DNA of 8,604 nt. Source: Alphaproteobacteria bacterium (GTDB taxonomy: Bacteria > Pseudomonadota > Alphaproteobacteria > Sphingomonadales > Emcibacteraceae). A program made the position numbers and the translations under genes. The stretch spans positions 1-8,604 of the forward strand of contig JAADGA010000046.1 in NCBI GenBank assembly GCA_013152615.1. Reading direction: 5' to 3'. The notes beneath the pieces are model-generated. The model worked only from the letters and a program-made list of their open reading frames with translations, was not told where the DNA came from and searched no databases. Below, one piece after another: positions 1 through 6,286 of this stretch (within the stretch, counting starts at the first letter, position 1; every line of letters starts with the position of its first letter).

Positions 1-28
1 AAGTCGGACCTATTTGACCCATTTTACC

Positions 29-59
29 GGGTCACGACCATAGTGCCGTGGCCCTTTTT
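29..59 (+). terminator. Rho-independent terminator of an upstream gene
   Basis: The arms GGGTCACG (29-36) and CGTGGCCC (47-54) pair over 8 bp with one G-U wobble around a 10-base loop, and five T follow at once (55-59). The T run lies only on the right side, so it acts on plus-strand transcription. It probably ends a gene that lies left of the window and separates it from the PAS gene at 254. No gene end can be identified in bases 1-28. Confidence 0.72.
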
Positions 60-107
60 CCCCTTCCCGCCCATTGCTCAAACCACTATCGCCGAAAATA
101 ATGCTTT

Positions 108-135
108 AAATTTCAGACCGGAAATTTCAGACCGG
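108..135. repeat. Perfect 14-bp tandem repeat (two copies)
   Basis: The unit AAATTTCAGACCGG occurs twice, head to tail and without mismatch, at 108-121 and 122-135. A 12-bp perfect palindrome, TTAAAATTTTAA, follows at 142-153. The repeat lies about 120 bases ahead of the PAS gene, in the only sizeable non-coding stretch of the window. It could be a pair of regulator sites or simply a slippage duplication. No matching -35/-10 pair could be placed with confidence here. Confidence 0.6.
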
Positions 136-253
136 TATTTTTTAAAATTTTAATTGGTTTTTAAGACATTTCTCCTACTCATCAAGACAGCATCAGCAAC
201 GGTCAAAGCCAACTCGCTGGAAAGTTCTTATCAAGTATGTAGAGTAAATTGAA

Positions 254-790
254 ATGTCTCAAAATAATATTACCCCGACCGGCAAGGAAATTTTCTTTCC
301 CAAAGATGACATCATTGTCAGCAAAACCGATCTCAAGGGCAAACTCACCTATACCAATGTTCTGTTTGAAACCATAAGCGGCTATTCGCGCGCGGAATTA
401 CTGGGGCAGCCTCATAATATCATCCGCCATCCTGAGATGCCACGCTGTATTTTCAAACTTCTGTGGGATACCCTGAAACAGCAGCAGGAAATTTTCGCCT
501 ATGTGGTAAATCTGTGCAAGAATGGCGACCATTACTGGGTTCTGGCCCATGTTGTCCCCACCTATGATTTAATGGAAAATCACGTCGGCTACCATTCCAG
601 CCGCCGGTGCCCCGACCGGCAGATTGTCCGGAAAATGGCAGAATTCTACAGGGAAACCATACAGATTGAAAAAAGCCACCATAGTCCCAAAGAAGGCCTG
701 CAGGCGTCATCTGATCATTTAACAAATTATCTGAGCCAGCAGAATATGTCATATGGAGAATATATATTCTCGTTGAATGTTGCCGCATAA
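254..790 (+). CDS. Aer-type PAS domain protein (probable FAD redox/oxygen sensor)
   Basis: This 178-residue soluble protein is almost wholly a single PAS domain (about residues 15-115) plus a C-terminal tail of some 60 residues. The core closely matches the PAS domain of E. coli Aer as I remember it: ISGYSRAELLGQPHN (41-55), RHPEMP (58-63), W71 and KNGDHYWV (89-96). In Aer the RHPDMP and W positions belong to the FAD-binding pocket, so FAD binding and redox or oxygen sensing are likely here by inference. Unlike Aer, no membrane segment, HAMP or signalling domain follows; the gene stops and a chemoreceptor gene begins 50 bases later in another frame. The usual W-x-G segment before the KNGD motif is replaced by IFA (80-82). 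The tail ends in a hydrophobic/aromatic patch, SYGEYIFSL (166-174), which might be a docking segment. Upstream Shine-Dalgarno is weak (GTAGAG). The product probably signals to the neighbouring receptor, perhaps as a detached sensor subunit. PAS family is certain; cofactor and partner are inferred. Confidence 0.88.
   Translation: MSQNNITPTGKEIFFPKDDIIVSKTDLKGKLTYTNVLFETISGYSRAELLGQPHNIIRHPEMPRCIFKLLWDTLKQQQEIFAYVVNLCKNGDHYWVLAHVVPTYDLMENHVGYHSSRRCPDRQIVRKMAEFYRETIQIEKSHHSPKEGLQASSDHLTNYLSQQNMSYGEYIFSLNVAA
756..771. other. 16-bp perfect palindrome in the 3' end of the PAS gene
   Basis: GAGAATATATATTCTC is its own exact reverse complement. It overlaps codons for G-E-Y-I-F-S near the end of the PAS gene, about 70 bases before the chemoreceptor start. 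It could be an operator for an internal promoter or a hairpin in the shared mRNA. It could also be chance in an AT-rich coding stretch. Confidence 0.4.
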
Positions 791-840
791 AGACGACAGC
801 CATACCCCAAAAACAAAAAAAGTATGTAAAGGCAAAGTGA

Positions 841-2142
841 ATGGGATTTTTTACCAGAGTAAGCAGCAGAGACTGCGGCGTATCATCCGATGACATTAAC
901 GACCTGACCCGCAGATGTCAGGAAATAATATCAGGCAGCACCCCGAAGAAATTTTCCGGCAATCCGGGGCTTAAAAGCCTCGCTGAGGCCATTGATACCA
1001 TCTATGAAATGAGCCGTTCTCCGGACAATAGCAAAGAAATCAGCACCCTGCTTGAGGTTTTTACCCGGGTGACCGAAGGCGATCTGGAAGCCCGGATTGT
1101 CAACCAGGACCGGAATTCCGAGATAGGCAGGCTTGCCACCGCAATTAATGATTTCCTGAATATGGTTCAGTGTTTCATGGCCGAATCCGGAGAAACCATG
1201 CGCGCCATACGGGACGGGGAATATTATCGCCGAATTCTGCCGGAAGGCATGCGCGGCGAATTCCTGCGTCGCAGTAAAACCATTAACAGTATCGGCGACC
1301 AAATTCAGCGCAAGGATCAAATTGTTAAAAGCATGACCGAGAAATTTATCACCAACGTCCGGCATATGATTGACTCAACCGCTGATCTGGCACCAAAGGC
1401 CACGGTCATGTCTGATACCGCCAGCCATACAAAGGAATTTTGCAATCACGCGGTCAGATCCGCCATTGAAACCAGATCCAGCGTTCAGACCGTAGCCAGC
1501 GCCGCCGAAGAGTTAAGCAGCTCTATTGCCGAAATCAGCAGTCAACTGGGGCGCTCCGGCAGTCTGATTACCGAAACCGTCGAAGATGTCAGCAATACCA
1601 ACAAAGCCATTACCGAATTATCCACCGAGGTCGAACAGATCTCGAGTATCCTGAATATTATTACCGAAATCTCCGGCCAGACCAATCTTCTGGCTCTGAA
1701 TGCCACCATCGAGGCCGCTCGTGCCGGGGAAGCTGGCAAAGGCTTTGCCGTGGTCGCCAATGAAGTCAAAAGTCTGGCACAGAAAACGGCTGAGGCTACC
1801 AACCAGATCACCAGTCAACTTCAGAAAATTCAGGATGTGACCAAGGTTGCCATTAAAACCGTAAGCCATATCGGTGAGCAGATTGACCATGTTCAGAATA
1901 TCTCGCTTGATATTAACAATGCCATGAGCGAACAATCCGCCGCAACCGATGAAATCAGTCGCAGTGCCCAACTGGCGGCCGCCAGCACCGAAGAAGCCAG
2001 TCAGCGCATCGAGGAGGTCGACAATGGTGCGGATGACACCGGGAATGCGGCTGTCGAAATGCTCAACACCGTAAATGTCATGGCGGAAAAGAGTACCATT
2101 CTCCAGTCTGATCTCAATGAATTCATCACCAAAATCGGATAA
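841..2142 (+). CDS. Soluble methyl-accepting chemotaxis protein (HAMP-like + MA signalling domain)
   Basis: This 433-residue chemoreceptor-class protein would relay a signal to the CheA/CheW kinase complex. The hairpin tip of the MA domain is unmistakable: [21 protein letters not shown] (276-296), then [15 protein letters not shown] (299-313). Long helices with heptad-like spacing flank it from about 165 to 430. Two HAMP-like stretches precede it: about 64-115 (with [15 protein letters not shown] and [12 protein letters not shown]) and about 117-160. There is no hydrophobic stretch long enough for a membrane helix and no recognisable ligand domain, so the receptor is predicted cytoplasmic and must get its input elsewhere. 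The Aer-type PAS gene 50 bases upstream is the obvious candidate. A TGA in the same frame directly precedes the ATG, so this is the most 5' start possible; AAAGG lies 8 bases upstream. No CheR/CheB-binding pentapeptide (NWETF type) is seen at the C-terminus. Class is certain; cofactor, partner and signal are inferred. Confidence 0.93.
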   Translation: MGFFTRVSSRDCGVSSDDINDLTRRCQEIISGSTPKKFSGNPGLKSLAEAIDTIYEMSRSPDNSKEISTLLEVFTRVTEGDLEARIVNQDRNSEIGRLATAINDFLNMVQCFMAESGETMRAIRDGEYYRRILPEGMRGEFLRRSKTINSIGDQIQRKDQIVKSMTEKFITNVRHMIDSTADLAPKATVMSDTASHTKEFCNHAVRSAIETRSSVQTVASAAEELSSSIAEISSQLGRSGSLITETVEDVSNTNKAITELSTEVEQISSILNIITEISGQTNLLALNATIEAARAGEAGKGFAVVANEVKSLAQKTAEATNQITSQLQKIQDVTKVAIKTVSHIGEQIDHVQNISLDINNAMSEQSAATDEISRSAQLAAASTEEASQRIEEVDNGADDTGNAAVEMLNTVNVMAEKSTILQSDLNEFITKIG

Positions 2143-2177
2143 GCTGCAATTTTTTCCAAAGAACCGGGGATATCTCC

Positions 2178-3314
2178 CTATTTCAGGGCGGGATTGGCTT
2201 TCGTCGGCTCCAGCGCCGTTTCGGGCGGGATACTTTCCTCAAGCTGAAAGTCTTCGATTCTTTCGGCACGACTGGTAATTTTCCGGGTCGAGGTCGAAAT
2301 CGCGCCGATATCCTTCTCCGCCAGTTGAAAATGAACCCGCAGCTTGTCCACCCGCTCGTCGAGCCTGCCAACATCCCCCATCAGAACACCGACCTCTTTC
2401 TGGATAACCCCGGCCTGTTCGCGCATCCGGGCATCTTTCAATACCGCCCGCACCGTGTTCAGGGTCGCCATCAGCGTTGTTGGGCTGACAATCCATACCC
2501 GCGCCCGATAGGATTTTTCGACAACGTCGGAGAAATTGGCATGGAGTTCGGCATAGACGGCCTCACTGGGCAGGAACATCAGCGCTGATTCGGCGGTTTC
2601 GCCGCTAATAATATATTTTTCCGCAATGGCCCTGACATGTTTCAGGATATCAGCCTTGAAGCTGCTGATGGCACTTTTCCGCTGGGCGTCATCTTTGGCA
2701 TTGCGCAGCAGATGATAGCTTTCCAGCGGAAATTTGGCATCGACGACGATCGACCCCGGGGGATTGGGCAGCCTGATCAGGCAGTCGGCACGTTTGCCAT
2801 TGCTCATCTGTGCCTGAAAATCATAGGCGCTTGGTGGCAGAATCTGGCTCACCAGATCATTCAACTGGATTTCGCCAAAGGCACCCCGCGCCTGTTTGTT
2901 GGACAGAATATCCTGTAGTCCCACCATCTGCCCGCTGAGCCGGGTAATATTTTTCTGTGCTTCATCAATGACCGCAAGCCGGGTTTTCAGCTCACCGAGC
3001 GACTCCGTGGTGTTTTTATTGTTCTTTTCCAGACTTTCCCCCATGCGCTGGCTGACCTTGTCAAGCCGCTCACTCAGGGTATGGTTCACCGCCGCCGCCG
3101 CCGTCGCCGATTGCTCAGACAATTGGCTCAGCCGACCTTCAAGGCTTGCGGTGAGCTGCATCATCTGGCTCATCTGGCTGTTGGCGCTGGTGCGGTTTTG
3201 CTCCAGCCGCGCCGCGAGTTCCCGATTGCTCCGCCCCATATTCCGGATCAGCAGAACCATCAGCCCGAGGATAAGGCCGACACTGGCAATGATAATGATA
3301 GTGGTCAGTTCCAT
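2178..3314 (-). CDS. rmuC: DNA recombination protein RmuC
   Basis: RmuC proteins limit rearrangement at inverted repeats in E. coli; the biochemical activity is poorly known, but the core domain resembles restriction-type nucleases. The protein begins with one membrane helix (ELTTIIIIASVGLILGLMVL). A long coiled coil rich in Q, S, E and R follows (about 30-140). The RmuC core then starts at GAFGEIQLNDLV and includes VVDAKFPLESY (a PD-(D/E)XK-like D-x-K) and SALMFLPSEAVYAEL. A charged coiled coil and a low-complexity tail end it. The frame allows an earlier ATG at 3374, which would add 20 polar residues ahead of the membrane helix. I chose 3314 because the helix then sits at the very N-terminus and AGGGG lies about 9 bases upstream. 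This gives 378 residues, shorter than the E. coli protein (about 475). It is divergent from def and convergent with the chemoreceptor gene, 35 bases away, with no strong terminator between them. Confidence 0.9.
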   Translation of the reverse strand: MELTTIIIIASVGLILGLMVLLIRNMGRSNRELAARLEQNRTSANSQMSQMMQLTASLEGRLSQLSEQSATAAAAVNHTLSERLDKVSQRMGESLEKNNKNTTESLGELKTRLAVIDEAQKNITRLSGQMVGLQDILSNKQARGAFGEIQLNDLVSQILPPSAYDFQAQMSNGKRADCLIRLPNPPGSIVVDAKFPLESYHLLRNAKDDAQRKSAISSFKADILKHVRAIAEKYIISGETAESALMFLPSEAVYAELHANFSDVVEKSYRARVWIVSPTTLMATLNTVRAVLKDARMREQAGVIQKEVGVLMGDVGRLDERVDKLRVHFQLAEKDIGAISTSTRKITSRAERIEDFQLEESIPPETALEPTKANPALK

Positions 3315-3416
3315 CGTGAAAATCCCCTGGCCCGTCATTTGGCCGTAAATATCTTGACGATTGAAGCGTATCATATTACCTACAAATCTAAAGATAAAAA
3401 GAGTGATCGGGGAAAT

Positions 3417-3929
3417 ATGGCGATATTATCAATCCTGACGGTACCGGACCCGTTGTTGAAAAAAATTTCTACTGCTGTGAAAACGGTGGATGATGACCTG
3501 CGCATCCTGATGGACGATATGCTGGAAACCATGTATGCGGCACCGGGCATTGGCCTTGCCGCCATTCAGGTCGGCCGGCCCATCCGCGTGCTGGTGATGG
3601 ATTTATCCGAAGACGAGGCCCCGCCCGACCCGCAATTTTATATTAATCCCGAGATCGCCTGGGTATCCGAAGAGCTTGCGACCTATAACGAAGGCTGCCT
3701 GAGTGTGCCCGAACAATATGCCGATATTGACCGGCCAGCGGAATGCAAACTCAACTATCTTGATTATCACGGCACCCGACAGAATATCCACGCAACCGGC
3801 CTGTTCTCCACCTGCATCCAGCATGAACTGGATCACCTGAACGGCATCGTGTTCATTGATTACCTGTCGGCGCTGAAAAGAAGCATGTATGTGCGTAAAG
3901 TCAAAAAACTGGTAAAAGAGGAGGACTGA
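3417..3929 (+). CDS. def: Peptide deformylase
   Basis: Removes the formyl group from the N-terminal formyl-methionine of new proteins as they leave the ribosome. All three family motifs are present: GIGLAAIQ (44-51), EGCLS (92-96, C94 a metal ligand) and HELDH (136-140, H136 and H140 as metal ligands, E137 as catalytic base). Length is 170 residues, normal for the family. The frame stays open far upstream, but that extension is the shadow of rmuC on the other strand. The ATG at 3417 is preceded by GGGGA at a good distance and begins MAILSILTVPDP, matching the usual start of the family. It is first in a def-fmt-truA operon, with fmt starting 3 bases after its stop codon. Pairing with fmt is functionally logical: one adds the formyl group, the other removes it. 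Confidence 0.97.
   Translation: MAILSILTVPDPLLKKISTAVKTVDDDLRILMDDMLETMYAAPGIGLAAIQVGRPIRVLVMDLSEDEAPPDPQFYINPEIAWVSEELATYNEGCLSVPEQYADIDRPAECKLNYLDYHGTRQNIHATGLFSTCIQHELDHLNGIVFIDYLSALKRSMYVRKVKKLVKEED
3919..3924 (+). promoter_or_regulatory. Strong Shine-Dalgarno for fmt, inside the end of def
   Basis: A full AGGAGG lies in the last codons of def, 8 bases ahead of the fmt ATG at 3933. It fixes the fmt start and suggests that the two genes are translated from one mRNA. Terminating def ribosomes would reach this site, so coupling is likely. Confidence 0.75.
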
Positions 3930-3932
3930 GAC

Positions 3933-4874
3933 ATGCGTCTGGCCTTCATGGGAACCCCGGATTTTGCGGTTGATATTCTCCGGGCGCTGATCACCGCCGG
4001 GCATGAAATTGCCATGGTCTATTGCCAGCCGCCAAGCCGGTCCGGACGCGGCAAAAAGGAACACTTGTCACCGGTGCATCAGCTTGCCCACAGTCTGAAT
4101 ATCCCGGTTCATTGTCCAAAAAGCCTGAAAGATGATCACGAACAGCAGAAATTCGCCGCCCTTGACCTTGATATTGCGGTGGTGGCGGCTTATGGCCTGC
4201 TGCTGCCCAAAGCCGTGCTGGAAGCTCCGAAATATGGCTGCCTGAATATTCATACCTCGCTGTTGCCGCGCTGGCGCGGGGCGGCGCCTATCCAGCGGGC
4301 AATCATGGCCGGGGACCGACAGACCGGCATCAGCATCATGGTAATGACGGCGGGGCTTGATACCGGACCGGTGATTATGCAACGGCAGATACCAATTCCG
4401 GCCACCGACACCGCCGGCAGCCTTCAGGAGCGGCTGAAAGCCCTTGGGGCGGATATGATTGCCCCGGCACTGGACGGCTATGTTGCCGGCAGTCTCACCC
4501 CGACTGATCAGGCCGGGCACGGCATCACCTATGCCGCCAAAATTACCAAGCAGGAGGCACGGATAGACTGGTCCCGGCCCGCCGCCGACATCCGCAACCA
4601 TATCCACGGCCTCAACCCCTTTCCCGGGGCCTACAGCATGGTCGGGGATACCCGGATCAAAATACTGACCGCAGAGGTCACAGAAGTTATCACAGAAGTT
4701 ACCAAAGGCGGTGACGGCCCGGCAGGGTGCCTGCTGGCCGCCCCCATGATCATTGCCTGCGGCGATCACCGCGCCCTGCGAATCCTCAGCGCCCAGCGGG
4801 CCGGTAAAGGACCGATGACGGCTGAGGCCCTCGGGCGCGGCCTGCATCTCGTGCCGGGAACATGCCTGACATGA
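3933..4874 (+). CDS. fmt: Methionyl-tRNA formyltransferase
   Basis: Transfers a formyl group from 10-formyl-tetrahydrofolate to methionyl initiator tRNA in the cytoplasm. The N-terminal Rossmann-type catalytic domain shows LAFMGTPDFAV (3-13), the tRNA-contacting loop SGRGKKEHLSPVH (37-49), NIHTSLLPRWRGAAPIQ (105-121) and GLDTGPV (141-147). N105, H107 and D143 match the catalytic triad of the E. coli enzyme. The C-terminal OB-like domain starts after about 205 with KITKQEARIDW and ends HLVPGTCL. Length is 313 residues, close to E. coli (315). The loop around residues 247-256 contains the repeated peptide TEVITEVT, encoded by a tandem DNA duplication not expected in the family. The stop TGA (4872-4874) overlaps the start of truA. 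The start is set by a strong AGGAGG. Confidence 0.97.
   Translation: MRLAFMGTPDFAVDILRALITAGHEIAMVYCQPPSRSGRGKKEHLSPVHQLAHSLNIPVHCPKSLKDDHEQQKFAALDLDIAVVAAYGLLLPKAVLEAPKYGCLNIHTSLLPRWRGAAPIQRAIMAGDRQTGISIMVMTAGLDTGPVIMQRQIPIPATDTAGSLQERLKALGADMIAPALDGYVAGSLTPTDQAGHGITYAAKITKQEARIDWSRPAADIRNHIHGLNPFPGAYSMVGDTRIKILTAEVTEVITEVTKGGDGPAGCLLAAPMIIACGDHRALRILSAQRAGKGPMTAEALGRGLHLVPGTCLT
4678..4701 (+). repeat. 12-bp tandem duplication inside fmt
   Basis: The unit TCACAGAAGTTA occurs twice without mismatch at 4678-4689 and 4690-4701. Being a multiple of three it keeps the frame and yields the peptide TEVITEVT. It falls in a loop of the C-terminal domain, between the strand ending ILTAEV and the segment PAGCLLA. 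A recent slippage duplication is the simplest reading. Confidence 0.7.
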
Positions 4875-5635
4875 CCACACAGCAGACTTGCTTTCGCTAC
4901 AAACTCACGCTTGAATATTTCGGCACCGGTCTGGTCGGCTGGCAAAAGCAGGATAGTGGTCGCTCGGTACAGGGCATACTGGCGGCGGCCACCCACAAAT
5001 TCTGTCCCGGAGAGGTCAGCTTTATCGGTGCCGGGCGCACCGACGCCGGGGTCCATGCCGCCGCCATGGTCTGCCATGTTGACCTGCCCCGGGATTATCC
5101 GGCCCACCGGGTAATGGACGCCCTCAATTTTCACCTGAAGCATGACCCGGTATCGGTGTTGAAATCAGAGCGGGTGACCACGGAATTTGATGCCCGTTTT
5201 TCCGCAGTCAAACGCCATTACCGCTATCATATTATCGTTCGGCGCGCGCCGCTGACCTATCAAATTCACCGGGCGTGGCATGTGAAAATACCGCTTGATG
5301 CAAGCCTCATGCATGAGGCGGCACAAATTCTGGTCGGTCATCATGATTTCACCACCTTTCGCAGCGTTAAATGTCAGGCGAAATCCCCGGTCAAGACCCT
5401 TGACCAGCTTGATGTCAGCCGCGACGGCGACAATATCTATATTGACTGTGCCGCCCGCTCGTTCCTGCATCATCAGGTCCGTTCCATGGTCGGCTCGCTG
5501 GCTTTTGTTGGCCGTGGCAAATGGACAAAAGACGATCTTCGCCGTTCGTTTGAGGCATGTGACCGCCGCCGCCTTGGCCATAACGCACCGCCGGACGGGC
5601 TTTATTTCATCGGCGCGGATTATCCTGAAAGCTAG
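4871..5635 (+). CDS. truA: tRNA pseudouridine synthase A
   Basis: Converts uridines 38-40 in the anticodon stem-loop of many tRNAs to pseudouridine. Visible family marks are YKLTLEYFGTGLVGWQ near the N-terminus, GAGRTDAGVHA with the catalytic Asp (residue 58 from this start), RHYRYHI, FLHHQVRSMVG and a C-terminal PPDGLYFIGADYP. Length is 254 residues, normal for the family. Two starts compete. The ATG at 4871 gives a classic ATGA overlap with the fmt stop and lies 10 bases after GGGAA. The ATG at 4862 adds MPD but sits only one base from that GGGAA. I prefer 4871; the choice does not affect the domain. It is the last gene of def-fmt-truA and converges with the dap operon 65 bases on, without a clear terminator. 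Confidence 0.96.
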   Translation: MTTQQTCFRYKLTLEYFGTGLVGWQKQDSGRSVQGILAAATHKFCPGEVSFIGAGRTDAGVHAAAMVCHVDLPRDYPAHRVMDALNFHLKHDPVSVLKSERVTTEFDARFSAVKRHYRYHIIVRRAPLTYQIHRAWHVKIPLDASLMHEAAQILVGHHDFTTFRSVKCQAKSPVKTLDQLDVSRDGDNIYIDCAARSFLHHQVRSMVGSLAFVGRGKWTKDDLRRSFEACDRRRLGHNAPPDGLYFIGADYPES

Positions 5636-5700
5636 GGTCAGGACCTATTAATTACGTATAATTCTGCACCAGCCATGCGGGCGATATCAAGGCTCTGAAA

Positions 5701-6282
5701 TTATTGAAACAGCCGCAAGAATACTGCCATCACCGACAGTTGAAACAGGAATTCAAAGACGAGGACACCGATTGCCAGCGCACTGCTTACCTGTAGCGAC
5801 TGTTTGAACATGAACCATGTCACATAGATCCGCAGGTAAAAAATCACCGCAACCGTAAGCAGCACCGCAATATTTATCGGCATCGGCCCGATCCGCATCA
5901 ACAGATCAAGCGGCAGGGTAATGAAATATATCACCACCGATAACCAGTTATAGGCAATGACCATACTGGAATAATGGGTATCTATTTTAAGAAAGCGGGT
6001 GAACAGAACCATCACCAGCGCAAATAGCGGCAATCCAACGATAAAGGTCAGGACATTGGCCTCAATCGGGCCGCGATATCCCAGCTCCACCGCCTTGACA
6101 TAGCTGACCTTCACCCACAGGAAAAATAACGGGGCGACCAGCGGGATTGCCCAGAAGGACTTCCAGAATCCCTCCGCCGATTTATCGAAATAATCCATGG
6201 CACGCGGGTTTAACTTAACCAGCTGCCACGCCCCGATGATGGAGCGGATAAAGTGATTGATAAGGGATTCCTGTTTTTTCAT
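5701..6282 (-). CDS. Unrecognised five-helix membrane protein (possibly YIP1-like)
   Basis: This 193-residue protein is strongly hydrophobic, with likely membrane helices at about 42-58, 76-97, 107-128, 134-156 and 165-189. A short amphipathic N-terminus precedes them and contains SAEGFWKSFWAIPLVAP (35-51). Small proteins of this kind, with a GFW-x-SF motif before the first helix, are familiar to me from alphaproteobacteria and are sometimes labelled YIP1-like, but I cannot assign a function. No catalytic motif is visible. It begins 4 bases after the dapE stop, so it is very likely co-transcribed with dapD-dapE; AAGAG lies about 8 bases ahead of its ATG. The frame stays open for 20 sense codons beyond its TAA. 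Gene reality is well supported; function is unknown. Confidence 0.85.
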   Translation of the reverse strand: MKKQESLINHFIRSIIGAWQLVKLNPRAMDYFDKSAEGFWKSFWAIPLVAPLFFLWVKVSYVKAVELGYRGPIEANVLTFIVGLPLFALVMVLFTRFLKIDTHYSSMVIAYNWLSVVIYFITLPLDLLMRIGPMPINIAVLLTVAVIFYLRIYVTWFMFKQSLQVSSALAIGVLVFEFLFQLSVMAVFLRLFQ

Positions 6283-6286
6283 CCTG

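Noticed and set aside
108..135. 14-bp repeats as a CRISPR remnant
   Set aside because: The two copies abut with no spacer, are too short, and no cas gene is present.
1..153. Open frame of 50 codons entering from the left edge and ending at TAA 151-153
   Set aside because: The rho-independent terminator at 29-59 lies inside it, the predicted peptide is Phe/Pro-rich with no recognisable motif, and it crosses the tandem repeat.
453..896. 147-codon minus-strand frame across the PAS gene
   Set aside because: Shadow of the PAS and chemoreceptor genes; the peptide has no family features and the opposite strand is clearly coding.
254..2142. PAS and chemoreceptor as one gene broken by a frameshift
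   Set aside because: Both reading frames have clean stops and starts, a TGA stands directly before the chemoreceptor ATG in its own frame, and the 50 bases between them are A-rich and non-coding in character.
2165..2178. GGGG-ATATC-TCCC hairpin between the chemoreceptor gene and rmuC as a terminator
   Set aside because: Stem of only four pairs including a G-U wobble, with no clean T run after it on either strand.
3354..3382. TTGACG as the -35 of a def promoter
   Set aside because: No acceptable -10 hexamer occurs at 16-18 bases from it (TTACCT or TACCTA at best).
3081..3416. N-terminal extension of def by 112 codons
   Set aside because: It is antisense to rmuC, Arg/His-rich, and the family start with a good Shine-Dalgarno is at 3417.
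4068..4880. 270-codon minus-strand frame across fmt
   Set aside because: Shadow of fmt on the opposite strand, low-complexity Gly/Arg-rich peptide; Fmt itself is unmistakable.
5634..5647. Hairpin TAGGGTC-A-GGACCTA after truA as a terminator
   Set aside because: The loop would be only about two bases, the stem needs a bulge, and no T run follows on either strand.
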